DNA from: JBOGXB01 sp050694215
GTDB taxonomy: Bacteria; Actinomycetota; CADDZG01; WHSQ01
Reading direction: 5' to 3'
Length of the DNA stretch: 16,682 nt
Assembly (NCBI GenBank): GCA_050694215.1
Contig: JBOGXB010000047.1
Span: forward strand, 1 to 16,682
This document shows, piece after piece, positions 1-5,652 of this stretch. Under the pieces are notes generated by a model, which was not told the origin of the DNA, ran no database searches, and saw only the letters and a list, made by a program, of their open reading frames with translations. The position numbers and the translations under genes are program-made. Numbering within the stretch: position 1 is the stretch's first letter; each line of letters begins with the position of its first letter.

Positions 1-904
1 GACTGAGGTTGGGGGGAGCCTGGATGCCGACATCGGGTCCCATCACCAAGCGCGCGAGAGCGATCGTCAGTTTCATCTCCTGAACTGTGGGCTCTGGGTG
101 CTCGGCCATCAACGTTTCAGGCTTTGCCCGGAAGTTCTGAACGATCACCTCCTGTACGTGGCCGTGGCGCTCGTGGCTCGCCCGGATCGCGAGCAGGGCG
201 TCGACGCGTTCCTCGAACGTCTCCCCTATGCCGATCAGGATGCCGGTGGTGAAAGGCACCCGAGCATGTCCGGCAGCCTCGAGCGTCTCGAGGCGGACGG
301 CGGGCTTCTTGTCGGGGGCGCCGAAGTGGGCCATGCCCCGCTTCAGCAGTCTCTCCGAGAGCGTCTCGAGCATCGTGCCCTGACTCACGGTGACGGGGCG
401 AAGCGCACTTGCTTCCTCCGGCGTGAGGGCCCCCGGGTTGGCGTGGGGTAGCAGGCTCGTTTGGGCGAGGACGAGGCGGCACGCCTCCGCGAGGTACTCG
501 ATCGTGGTTGCGAACCCCATCTCTTGCAGCTCGTCGCGCGCCTGCCCCCACTTGCGTTCGGGCTTGTCGCCGAGAGTGAACAGAGCCTCCTTGCATCCTG
601 CTCGCTCGCCGGCCTGCGCGATGGAGAGAACCTCGTCCAACGTCAGGTAAGCGCGCTCGCCCGGCCGCGGTGGATGGGCGAACGTGCAGTAGCCGCACGC
701 ATCGCGGCACAGCTTGGTCAGGGGGATGAACACCTTCTTCGAGAAGGTGATCCGGGGTCCCGTCGTGGCGTCTCGAAGCTCGCTTGCCGCCGCCAGGACG
801 GTATCGGGGTCGGCGAGCGAGAGCATCGCCAGCTCGCGTACCTCGGAGTGATCGAGCCTCTCGCCGATCGAGGCGCGCCCCGCGAGCGTCTCAAGCCGAG
901 TCAT
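1..904 (-). CDS. cofG: 7,8-didemethyl-8-hydroxy-5-deazariboflavin synthase, CofG part (CofG or FbiC), partial
   Basis: A radical SAM enzyme that, with CofH, joins 5-amino-6-ribitylamino-uracil and tyrosine to make Fo, the deazaflavin core of coenzyme F420. The frame is open for 301 codons from the ATG at 904 and runs off the left edge with no stop. The 4Fe-4S motif CRDACGYC (CxxxCxxC) is at residues 66-73, preceded by KVFIPLTKLC. Further CofG signatures are TLGDKPE (110-116), GILIGIGET (221-229), QNFRAKP (256-262) and QAPPNL (295-300). About 300 residues are visible, nearly a whole stand-alone CofG. In many actinobacteria CofG is fused to CofH as FbiC, and the window cannot show which applies. 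It diverges from cofD across 97 bp. No Shine-Dalgarno precedes the ATG; a TAGCCT box ends 6 nt before it, suggesting a leaderless mRNA. The family call is firm; the fusion state is unknown. Confidence 0.95.
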   Translation of the reverse strand, partial: MTRLETLAGRASIGERLDHSEVRELAMLSLADPDTVLAAASELRDATTGPRITFSKKVFIPLTKLCRDACGYCTFAHPPRPGERAYLTLDEVLSIAQAGERAGCKEALFTLGDKPERKWGQARDELQEMGFATTIEYLAEACRLVLAQTSLLPHANPGALTPEEASALRPVTVSQGTMLETLSERLLKRGMAHFGAPDKKPAVRLETLEAAGHARVPFTTGILIGIGETFEERVDALLAIRASHERHGHVQEVIVQNFRAKPETLMAEHPEPTVQEMKLTIALARLVMGPDVGIQAPPNLS

Positions 905-910
905 GCAGGG

Positions 911-916
911 AGGCTA
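911..916 (-). promoter_or_regulatory. -10 box of a probable leaderless promoter for cofG
   Basis: TAGCCT on the minus strand, with 6 nt between its last T and the cofG ATG at 904. Actinobacterial -10 boxes usually follow TANNNT, and transcription normally starts about 6-8 nt downstream, which here is the start codon itself. No Shine-Dalgarno lies upstream. A weak -35-like GTGAGT lies about 18 bp upstream. Inferred from position and motif only. Confidence 0.55.
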
Positions 917-989
917 CCCCACCGTTTTTTCGTAACTCACGCCCTCCCGACGGCCTCATTTTGGGGGGCAAAAGGGGACGCCACCGCCA

Positions 990-995
990 TACACT
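990..995 (+). promoter_or_regulatory. -10 box of a probable leaderless promoter for cofD
   Basis: TACACT, with 6 nt between its last T and the cofD GTG at 1002; no Shine-Dalgarno is present. The geometry is the same as for the divergent cofG promoter on the other side of this 97-bp spacer. No convincing -35 hexamer is visible, so the call rests on the -10 box and its distance to the start. Confidence 0.55.
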
Positions 996-1001
996 GCCGC
1001 G

Positions 1002-1919
1002 GTGAAGATCACTGCGCTCGCCGGGGGTGTGGGAGGAGCGAAGCTCCTGGTCGGTCTCGATCGCGCGACCGCCGGTGCGCTCACCGCCATCGTGAACACC
1101 GGCGACGACGCCACGATCTACGGAGTGCACGTCTCGCCCGATGTCGACATCGTGTCCTACTGGCTGGCCGAACTGGCGGACGTCGAGCGAGGCTGGGGGA
1201 TCAAAGGCGACACCTTCCGCGTCGTCGACGCGTTGGGCCGGTTGGGAGGCGAGAGCTGGTTCCGGCTTGGCGACCGTGACTTCGCCACCTGTGTCCAGCG
1301 GACGCAACTGCTCGCTTCGGGCGTGACCCTGTCGGCCGCGACGGACCAGATCACCCGGATGCTGGGAGTCCGCCCCCGAGTGCTCCCGATGTCCGACGAC
1401 ATCGTGCGCACGAAGGTCGTATGCAGCGACGGCCGGACGCTCGAGTTCCAGGAGTATTTCGTGAAGGAACGGCATAGGCCGGCGGTCGCCGAGGTCCGCT
1501 TCGACGGGATCGCCGAAGCCAAGCCCTCGCCAGAGGTGATCGAGTCGATCGAGGAGGCCGATGCCGTGATCGTGTGCCCCTCAAACCCCGTCGTCTCGAT
1601 CGGGCCGATTCTTGGCCTTCCCGGCGTACGCGATGCGCTGCGCGGCCACGAGCGCGTCATCGCCGTGAGCCCCATCGTTCGGGGGGCCCCCTTGAAAGGT
1701 CCGGCCGACAGGCTCTTGCCCGCGCTGGGCGCCGAGGTGAGCGCCTCCGGCGTCGCCGGTCTGTACGCGGACTTCTGCAACGTGTTCGTCGTCGACGAGA
1801 CGGACAACGAACAGTTAGAGCCTGTCGAGGAGCTCGGCGTCGAGGGAGCCGCTCTCGACACGATCATGACCGATCACGATGCGTCGGAACGGTTGGCGAC
1901 CCGACTGTTGACGCTGTGA
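1002..1919 (+). CDS. cofD: 2-phospho-L-lactate / phosphoenolpyruvate transferase CofD (FbiA)
   Basis: Transfers a phospholactyl or phosphoenolpyruvyl group from its guanylyl-activated donor onto Fo, giving F420-0 or dehydro-F420-0; cytosolic, middle step of F420 synthesis. The 305-residue product is normal length for the family. Visible motifs are AGGVGGAK (7-14), NTGDD (32-36), GWGIKGDTF (64-72), LGDRDFAT (89-96), CPSNPVVSIGPIL (192-204) and GLYADF (253-258). The GTG start at 1002 places the glycine-rich motif at the very N-terminus, as usual for CofD. A TACACT box ends 6 nt upstream and there is no Shine-Dalgarno. The stop overlaps the start of cofE by four bases (GTGA), so the two are almost certainly co-transcribed and translationally coupled. 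Which donor is used cannot be read from the sequence; the guanylyltransferase that makes it (CofC/FbiD) is not in the window. Confidence 0.96.
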   Translation: MKITALAGGVGGAKLLVGLDRATAGALTAIVNTGDDATIYGVHVSPDVDIVSYWLAELADVERGWGIKGDTFRVVDALGRLGGESWFRLGDRDFATCVQRTQLLASGVTLSAATDQITRMLGVRPRVLPMSDDIVRTKVVCSDGRTLEFQEYFVKERHRPAVAEVRFDGIAEAKPSPEVIESIEEADAVIVCPSNPVVSIGPILGLPGVRDALRGHERVIAVSPIVRGAPLKGPADRLLPALGAEVSASGVAGLYADFCNVFVVDETDNEQLEPVEELGVEGAALDTIMTDHDASERLATRLLTL

Positions 1920-2602
1920 GCGAACTCCGCATCGTCCCGATTGAGCAGGTCCCCGAGGTCGTCGCGGGAGACGACGTCGCTCTCTTGATCGTCGACGCGG
2001 TAGGACCCGACGACTTCGAGGATGGGGACGTCGTGGTGGTCACCCAGAAAGTGATCTCTAAGGCCGAGGGGCGACTACTCCCGGAGGGCGATCGTGAGTC
2101 GGCATTGACGCAAGAGTCCTTTCGCGTTCTGCGCCGTACCGAGGGCATGGTGATTGCCCAGACTCGCCACGGCTTCGTGTGCGCAAACGCGGGGATCGAC
2201 GTATCCAACGTAGAGGGCGAGCAGATCGCACTTCTGCCGGTCGACCCGGATGCCTCGGCGCGCCGCATCCGCTCGCGCATCAAGCAACTCTGCGGACGCG
2301 ACGTGGGGATCGTCATCAGTGACACCTTCGGACGCGCCTGGCGACTCGGGCAAACCGACGTGGCCATCGGCATCGCGGGCATCGAGCCATTCCTGGACTA
2401 CAGGGGGACCACCGACGTCCAGGGACGGGAGCTGACGGCAACCCGCATCGCGGTAGCGGACGAGCTGGCGGGAGCGGCAGAGCTGGTCATGGGCAAGGCG
2501 AATCGGATCTGCGCCGCGATCGTACGCGGCGCACGTGTCAACTTCGGGCGGGGCTCCGCAGCAGAGATCGTGCGCCCGACCTCCGAGGACCTCTTTCGCT
2601 AG
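1916..2602 (+). CDS. cofE: Coenzyme F420-0:L-glutamate ligase CofE (stand-alone FbiB N-terminal domain)
   Basis: Adds glutamates through gamma linkages to F420-0 using GTP, building the poly-glutamate tail. The start is the GTG at 1916 inside the cofD stop (GTGA); the frame stays open further upstream, but there it only overlaps cofD. Motifs in the 228 residues: VVTQKVISKAEG (41-52), QTRHGFVCANAGID (82-95), LLPVDPDASA (106-115), VISDTFGRAWRLGQTDVAIG (133-152) and LTATRIAVADELA (173-185). Archaeal CofE is about 250 residues; the deficit seems to lie between residues 52 and 66, where the linker before QESFRVLRR is unusually short. Mycobacterial FbiB carries an extra C-terminal nitroreductase-fold domain of about 200 residues. 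That domain is absent here, and a separate nitroreductase gene lies convergently 34 bp downstream. The assignment is firm. Confidence 0.95.
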   Translation: MSELRIVPIEQVPEVVAGDDVALLIVDAVGPDDFEDGDVVVVTQKVISKAEGRLLPEGDRESALTQESFRVLRRTEGMVIAQTRHGFVCANAGIDVSNVEGEQIALLPVDPDASARRIRSRIKQLCGRDVGIVISDTFGRAWRLGQTDVAIGIAGIEPFLDYRGTTDVQGRELTATRIAVADELAGAAELVMGKANRICAAIVRGARVNFGRGSAAEIVRPTSEDLFR

Positions 2603-2612
2603 CTCACGCTTG

Positions 2613-2633
2613 GACGAGCGCGCTTTCCTCGTC
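2613..2633. terminator. Small inverted repeat between the convergent cofE and nitroreductase genes
   Basis: GACGAG (2613-2618) and CTCGTC (2628-2633) form a 6-bp stem with a 9-nt loop in the 34-bp gap between two converging stop codons. It has no clear T-tract, so its termination activity is uncertain. The hairpin between the convergent genes at the right end (16480-16501) shares the CGAG...TTTCC...CTCGT layout. Confidence 0.35.
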
Positions 2634-2636
2634 GGC

Positions 2637-3251
2637 CTAGGGCGAGTCCGGCGCGCCCTCGGCCCAGTGCCCCCAATAGACGACCTCGTCGAGCGGCTTG
2701 CGGCCGCGCTTCGACGATCCCGAACGACGCTCCGGGGCAGGCAGACCCATCGTGACGACGCCTATCGGGGTCACGTCTTCAGGGATGCCGAGCAGCTTTT
2801 TGAGCTGAGGAAGGCGGTGAACACCGAAAAACCCCGCGGCCAGGCCCTCTACCACCGCTCCCAGAAGGATCAGAAGCAGCGCGCCTCCCGCATCCACGTA
2901 CCAGTAGGGCACCGGCCATTCGATCTCGGTTCCGTCCTCCTGGAGCTTGTCGGGCTGCCTGTAGCGATGGTGATAGTCGGCCTCGCTGACACACACGACC
3001 ACGTGCACAGGAGCCGAGGAGAGCCATGGATCGAAACCCCTCGAGACGTAGTCTGGCTCGTTACCTAACTCAGCGATCTGGCGCCTGGTTGTGGCCTCAT
3101 CGACCGCGACGAAGTAGAAGCCCTGAGTGAAACCGGCGTTGGGCGCGCGCCGGGCCCTATCCAGGATCCGATCCACGATCTCTCGATCGACGGGCTGGTC
3201 GGTGTAGTTGCGCACCATCCGCCTGCGCCGAACGACCTGCTCGAACTCCAT
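2637..3251 (-). CDS. Nitroreductase-family FMN oxidoreductase
   Basis: A 204-residue flavin oxidoreductase of the nitroreductase fold. The N-terminal VVRRRRMVRNYTDQPVDREI (6-25) is the usual FMN-phosphate-binding start, followed by RRAPNAGFTQGF (34-45), a central WYVDAGGALLLILLGAVVEG (117-136) helix and GIPEDVTPIGVVTMG (155-169), the cofactor-side loop typical of the family. The ATG at 3251 has a good ribosome site (AAAGGGGG, about 5 nt spacing). The gene converges on cofE and diverges from the DUF3105 gene. The C-terminal domain of mycobacterial FbiB has the same fold and reduces dehydro-F420-0, so this protein may supply that function separately. It could equally be a general nitroreductase or an unrelated FMN enzyme. 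The family call is strong; the substrate is unknown. Confidence 0.85.
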   Translation of the reverse strand: MEFEQVVRRRRMVRNYTDQPVDREIVDRILDRARRAPNAGFTQGFYFVAVDEATTRRQIAELGNEPDYVSRGFDPWLSSAPVHVVVCVSEADYHHRYRQPDKLQEDGTEIEWPVPYWYVDAGGALLLILLGAVVEGLAAGFFGVHRLPQLKKLLGIPEDVTPIGVVTMGLPAPERRSGSSKRGRKPLDEVVYWGHWAEGAPDSP

Positions 3252-3317
3252 CCAAGCCCCCTTTCGGGCGAAACCTACCGGGCCCCCCCGGCGGCACTTA
3301 GAGGCGAACCACTTTGT

Positions 3318-3323
3318 TAGCCT
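3318..3323 (+). promoter_or_regulatory. -10 box of a probable leaderless promoter for the DUF3105 gene
   Basis: TAGCCT, identical to the cofG box, ending 8 nt before the GTG at 3332. No Shine-Dalgarno is visible. It supports choosing 3332 over the TTG at 3314, which would place the box inside the coding sequence. Confidence 0.5.
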
Positions 3324-3331
3324 CGGCCGCC

Positions 3332-4003
3332 GTGAGCAAGAAGCTGCAGCAAAAGCAGGCGCGCCGCCTTGCCGAGGAGCGACGAAAAAACGAGCTGCGA
3401 CGCGCCGCTCGGCGTCGCAACCTTCTCACCATTGGGATCGCAGGCCTGGTTCTAGTCGCGATCGCCGCTCTGGTGGTAAGCGAGCGGTCGGCGGAGAATG
3501 CACCCGTAGGAGTATCCGAGTCCGAGGCCCGCTGCAGCGCTGTGAGCGAGTTCGAAGCCACATCGCGCGAGCACATCCCGGAGGGCTCCCAGCACGACCC
3601 CTACAACTCGAGCCCGCCGACGAACGGTCCCCATTACGCCAACCCTGCTCAGACCGGCTTCTACTCCTCCGCGCTGGCTCCCGAGCAGCTCGTGCACAAC
3701 CTCGAGCACGGGCAGATCGTGATCTGGTACGCGCCCGACGCTCCGGATACAGTCAAGGAGGACATCGAGCAGATCGTCAGCGATCAACCGATCGCGACCG
3801 CCGCAAGCCCGTACGAGGGGGAGCTGGACGGGAACCTCGCGCTGACCGCGTGGCTCGCCGCCGAGAATGAAGGCGACGAGAGCGAGAATGGGACCGGCGT
3901 CATGCAGACCTGTGACCAGGTCTCGCAAGCGGTGGTGAACGAGTTCCGGCGCAACTTCCAGGGCAGGAGCCCCGAACCCCAAGCCCCTCGCTTCACCGGC
4001 TGA
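3332..4003 (+). CDS. Membrane-anchored DUF3105 family protein
   Basis: A 223-residue protein. Residues 1-30 are a highly charged Lys/Arg/Gln/Glu stretch likely to form a helix or coiled coil, 31-50 are one membrane segment (LLTIGIAGLVLVAIAALVVS), and the remainder should lie outside the membrane. The soluble part carries the DUF3105 hallmarks YNSSPPTNGPHY (91-102) and VHNLEHGQIVIWY (121-133). Cys68 and Cys194 flank the domain and could form a disulfide. The function of DUF3105 is unknown; conserved His and Glu residues in HNLEHG may suggest metal binding, but that is speculation. I start it at GTG 3332, where a TAGCCT box sits 8 nt upstream; a TTG at 3314 is possible but less likely. It diverges from the nitroreductase over 80 bp, and a strong hairpin follows before the convergent LPFTG gene. 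Confidence 0.85.
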   Translation: MSKKLQQKQARRLAEERRKNELRRAARRRNLLTIGIAGLVLVAIAALVVSERSAENAPVGVSESEARCSAVSEFEATSREHIPEGSQHDPYNSSPPTNGPHYANPAQTGFYSSALAPEQLVHNLEHGQIVIWYAPDAPDTVKEDIEQIVSDQPIATAASPYEGELDGNLALTAWLAAENEGDESENGTGVMQTCDQVSQAVVNEFRRNFQGRSPEPQAPRFTG

Positions 4004-4084
4004 GCCTTGCCCGGCCGAGCGAGCAGCAGACTCACTTTCGGTCGCGCCGAGCACACACTTGCCCGGGAGAGGCTCGCCTCGCGC

Positions 4085-4110
4085 AGAGGGGGCCCGTTGG
4101 GGCCCCCTCT
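4085..4110. terminator. Perfect 11-bp GC-rich hairpin between convergent genes
   Basis: AGAGGGGGCCC (4085-4095), loop GTTG, then GGGCCCCCTCT (4100-4110): a perfect 11-bp stem. It lies 82 bp after the DUF3105 stop and 51 bp after the stop of the opposite-strand LPFTG gene. There is no adjacent T-run (a pyrimidine-rich stretch follows at about 4123-4134), as is common for GC-rich actinobacterial terminators. It probably serves both strands. Confidence 0.7.
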
Positions 4111-4160
4111 AAACGGATCCGGCTTTCTCTCTTTAGCCAGACCGCGCGCGATCTATGGGA

Positions 4161-5156
4161 TTACGACCTCGGTTTGCGACCGAACACTGCTCCGGCCCCC
4201 GCTCCGATCATCAGCATCGACGTGATCAGTAGCGGCAGGAGGTTGCCGCCCGTGAAGGGCAGTGCGGCCGAGCGAACGACCGCGCCTGGAGGACGGCGAT
4301 GGATGATTAGGCCCAGCACCTCGTCCGGGCCCTCCGGTTGGTCACCTGGGGGAGGCCTGCGCCCCTCCTCGCAGACCGTGCCCGGAGGCTGGTTGCCCGG
4401 GATGTTCGGGCACTCGTCGTGCGGCGGCGGGTCGTCCGGGTCGCAGTCGGTACCCTCGGGCTGGTTGCCCGGGATGTTCGGGCACTCGTCGTGCGGCGGC
4501 GGGTCGTCCGGGTCGCAGTCGGTACCCTCGGGCTGGTCGCCCGGGATGTTCGGGCACTCGTCGTGCGGCGGTGGGTCGTCCGGGTCGCAGCCCGTGTGGG
4601 CCGGATTGCCCCTGCCCACTCCCTTATTGCGGTCGCATTCGTAACCGGCGTTGTGATCGCTGCCGTTCGGGTACTGGCCCTTTCCGCTGCGGGCGCCCGG
4701 ATTCTTGTCGTCGGCATTCCCTACGCATCCTGCACACGGCTTGCCCGAAGACTTCCCGCCTCCGTTGCCGTTGGGAGCGGGGCCCTCGTCCGACGGACAC
4801 GTGTTGTCGTAGGGCCCACCTTGGTTCGCTCCGTGACCGGTGTCGCTATTTTGCGAGCCGTCGCAGTTCGCTCCTCCCACACCGCTCGTGGGTCCATCAC
4901 CCTTGCCCTTGGGCGTGGAGCCTGCCGACTGCTTGCCATGATCTGAAGCCCCAGCGCCTTGGGCGCCGGGGCCGTTGCCCTTCCCGTCGCCGCCAGAATG
5001 GGAGTTCTCGGCCCCGCTCTCGCTTCGGGCTTTCCCCCCTGCCTTGCCGTCGGAGCCACCGCCTCCTGCGGCCAGACTCGGCACCGCAAGCCACAACAGC
5101 ATGTTGATTGCCAGGGCCGCTACCAAAGCGGGCCCAAATGCCCTTCGTCCGCTCAT
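4161..5156 (-). CDS. Secreted Cys-repeat surface protein with LPFTG sortase signal
   Basis: Predicted cell-wall-anchored protein of 331 residues. Residues 1-30 form a signal peptide (MSGRRAFG, hydrophobic core, VPSLAA). Residues 31-170 are low complexity, rich in Gly, Ser, Asn, Lys and Asp. Residues 171-190 (GYECDRNKGVGRGNPAHTGC) look like a distinct small motif. Three 24-residue repeats follow (about 188-262, core DPDDPPPHDECPNIPG), then a Pro-rich linker. LPFTG at 299-303, a hydrophobic stretch (304-324) and a basic tail (RKPRS) form a sortase sorting signal. There are 12 cysteines; from Cys190 to Cys262 their spacing alternates 11 and 13. I use the ATG at 5156, preceded by GGGAAGGGGA about 6 nt upstream; an ATG at 5162 lies too close to that site. 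No sortase is encoded in the window. The function is unknown; it may be a wall stalk or spacer protein. Confidence 0.85.
   Translation of the reverse strand: MSGRRAFGPALVAALAINMLLWLAVPSLAAGGGGSDGKAGGKARSESGAENSHSGGDGKGNGPGAQGAGASDHGKQSAGSTPKGKGDGPTSGVGGANCDGSQNSDTGHGANQGGPYDNTCPSDEGPAPNGNGGGKSSGKPCAGCVGNADDKNPGARSGKGQYPNGSDHNAGYECDRNKGVGRGNPAHTGCDPDDPPPHDECPNIPGDQPEGTDCDPDDPPPHDECPNIPGNQPEGTDCDPDDPPPHDECPNIPGNQPPGTVCEEGRRPPPGDQPEGPDEVLGLIIHRRPPGAVVRSAALPFTGGNLLPLLITSMLMIGAGAGAVFGRKPRS
4391..4590. repeat. 72-bp tandem coding repeat, about 2.8 copies
   Basis: Copies begin at 4391, 4463 and 4535 with a period of exactly 72 bp; the third breaks off near 4590. The first two are nearly identical in DNA, with a few changes such as GGTTG to GGTCG at 4535 and GGCGGC to GGCGGT. 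They encode the 24-residue Cys repeats of the LPFTG protein. Near identity including third positions suggests recent duplication or ongoing homogenisation, so copy number may vary between strains. Confidence 0.95.
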
Positions 5157-5362
5157 GCACATTCCCCTTCCCAGGACTTTTCCCCAGCGGAGTTTTTTCG
5201 CTAAAGGATCGAGCCCGTTCTGCCGATGAGATTGAGCCGGCAAGCCCGGGCGGCCGTCGCGCGCCTCCTAAAGGCCTGCTCTGCTCCTGGGAAAATTCTC
5301 CTTCGCGGCCCGGGCGCGAGGAAATCCGCAAATGTGCGTAAGCAAATCGAGCGCGCGCAAGC

Positions 5363-5389
5363 CCCCTCGGGGAGAGAGACCCGAGAGGG
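5363..5389. repeat. Hairpin 1 of the intergenic cluster
   Basis: CTCGGG (5366-5371) pairs with CCCGAG (5380-5385) around the 8-nt loop GAGAGAGA. Three further G-C pairs (5363-5365 with 5387-5389) extend it past one bulged A, giving a 9-bp stem. Confidence 0.55.
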
Positions 5390-5397
5390 CCAGCGCT

Positions 5398-5444
5398 GGT
5401 GCGGCACCCATTACTGCTGAGGCCGCCTCAGAGAGGCCCGCACC
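5398..5444. repeat. Hairpin 2 of the intergenic cluster, with nested inner hairpin
   Basis: GGTGCGG (5398-5404) pairs with CCGCACC (5438-5444) and encloses the hairpin CTGAGG-CCG-CCTCAG (5417-5431), a perfect 6-bp stem. A shorter alternative fold, GGTGCGGCACC (5398-5408), competes with the outer stem, so two exclusive structures are possible. Confidence 0.55.
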
Positions 5445-5452
5445 ATTCCTGT

Positions 5453-5478
5453 CCTGAGGGCGCCGAGCGCCCCTCAGG
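5453..5478. repeat. Hairpin 3 of the intergenic cluster
   Basis: CCTGAGGGCGC (5453-5463) pairs with GCGCCCCTCAGG (5467-5478) across a 3-nt loop, with one bulged base: 11 base pairs. This is the strongest stem in the gap and could terminate the polysaccharide transcript, although no T-tract follows on either strand. Confidence 0.6.
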
Positions 5479-5483
5479 GAGGG

Positions 5484-5513
5484 CCGGGGACTCGGATCGA
5501 CACCCGTCCCCGG
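5484..5513. repeat. Hairpin 4 of the intergenic cluster
   Basis: CCGGGGAC (5484-5491) pairs perfectly with GTCCCCGG (5506-5513), 8 bp around a 14-nt loop. Confidence 0.55.
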
Positions 5514-5598
5514 GAGATCGAGCCGTCATCCCCACCTTCGTCCTGGTCAAGCTGGGAACCTCTGGAAACAATGTCGGCCGGGACTGGGCGCTGGCTCA

Positions 5599-5614
5599 TA
5601 CGCAGTAGTGCGTA
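5599..5614. repeat. Inverted repeat just after the epimerase gene
   Basis: TACGCA-GTAG-TGCGTA, a perfect 6-bp inverted repeat with a 4-nt spacer, 38 bp past the epimerase stop. Its low GC compared with its surroundings would suit a protein-binding operator as well as a hairpin; its role is unknown. Confidence 0.4.
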
Positions 5615-5652
5615 AAAGGGCCCGAAATGTTGGGAATCAGGCAGAAGCAGCT

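Larger units (their letters stand above)
5157..5652. other. 496-bp non-coding gap with clustered inverted repeats
   Basis: The largest gap in the window, between the stop of the epimerase gene (5653) and the start of the LPFTG gene (5156), both leftward. No open frame here has a credible start, ribosome site or protein character, and no tRNA or known riboswitch core could be recognised. Four consecutive potential hairpins lie between 5363 and 5513 and another inverted repeat at 5599-5614. The palindrome CCAGCGCTGG sits at 5390-5399. The promoter of the LPFTG gene must lie here unless the gene is read through from the polysaccharide cluster, but no convincing -35/-10 pair was found. Confidence 0.6.

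Noticed and set aside
461..1279. Long rightward open frame of 272 codons opposite cofG and running into cofD
   Set aside because: It is antisense to the clearly conserved CofG and out of frame with CofD; the product is Arg-rich and low complexity, as expected from a shadow frame in high-GC DNA.
4391..4590. Possible CRISPR or spacer array
   Set aside because: The repeats are contiguous 72-bp coding units without unique spacers and there are no cas genes.
4174..4946. Open rightward frames across the repeat region, with repeated peptides
   Set aside because: They are shadows of the 72-bp repeats of the leftward LPFTG gene, which has a signal peptide, sorting signal and ribosome site; the rightward frames have none of these.
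5201..5420. Small open frames of 64-68 codons on both strands in the gap
   Set aside because: No ribosome sites, no recognisable domain, and overlapping each other; treated as chance.
5157..5652. Possible tRNA, riboswitch (c-di-GMP, c-di-AMP), RNase P, SRP or tmRNA in the gap
   Set aside because: I looked for the conserved cores (for example the GTTCRA T-loop, GGGCAAACC, GAGGAAAGTCC) on both strands and found none, so no named RNA is called.
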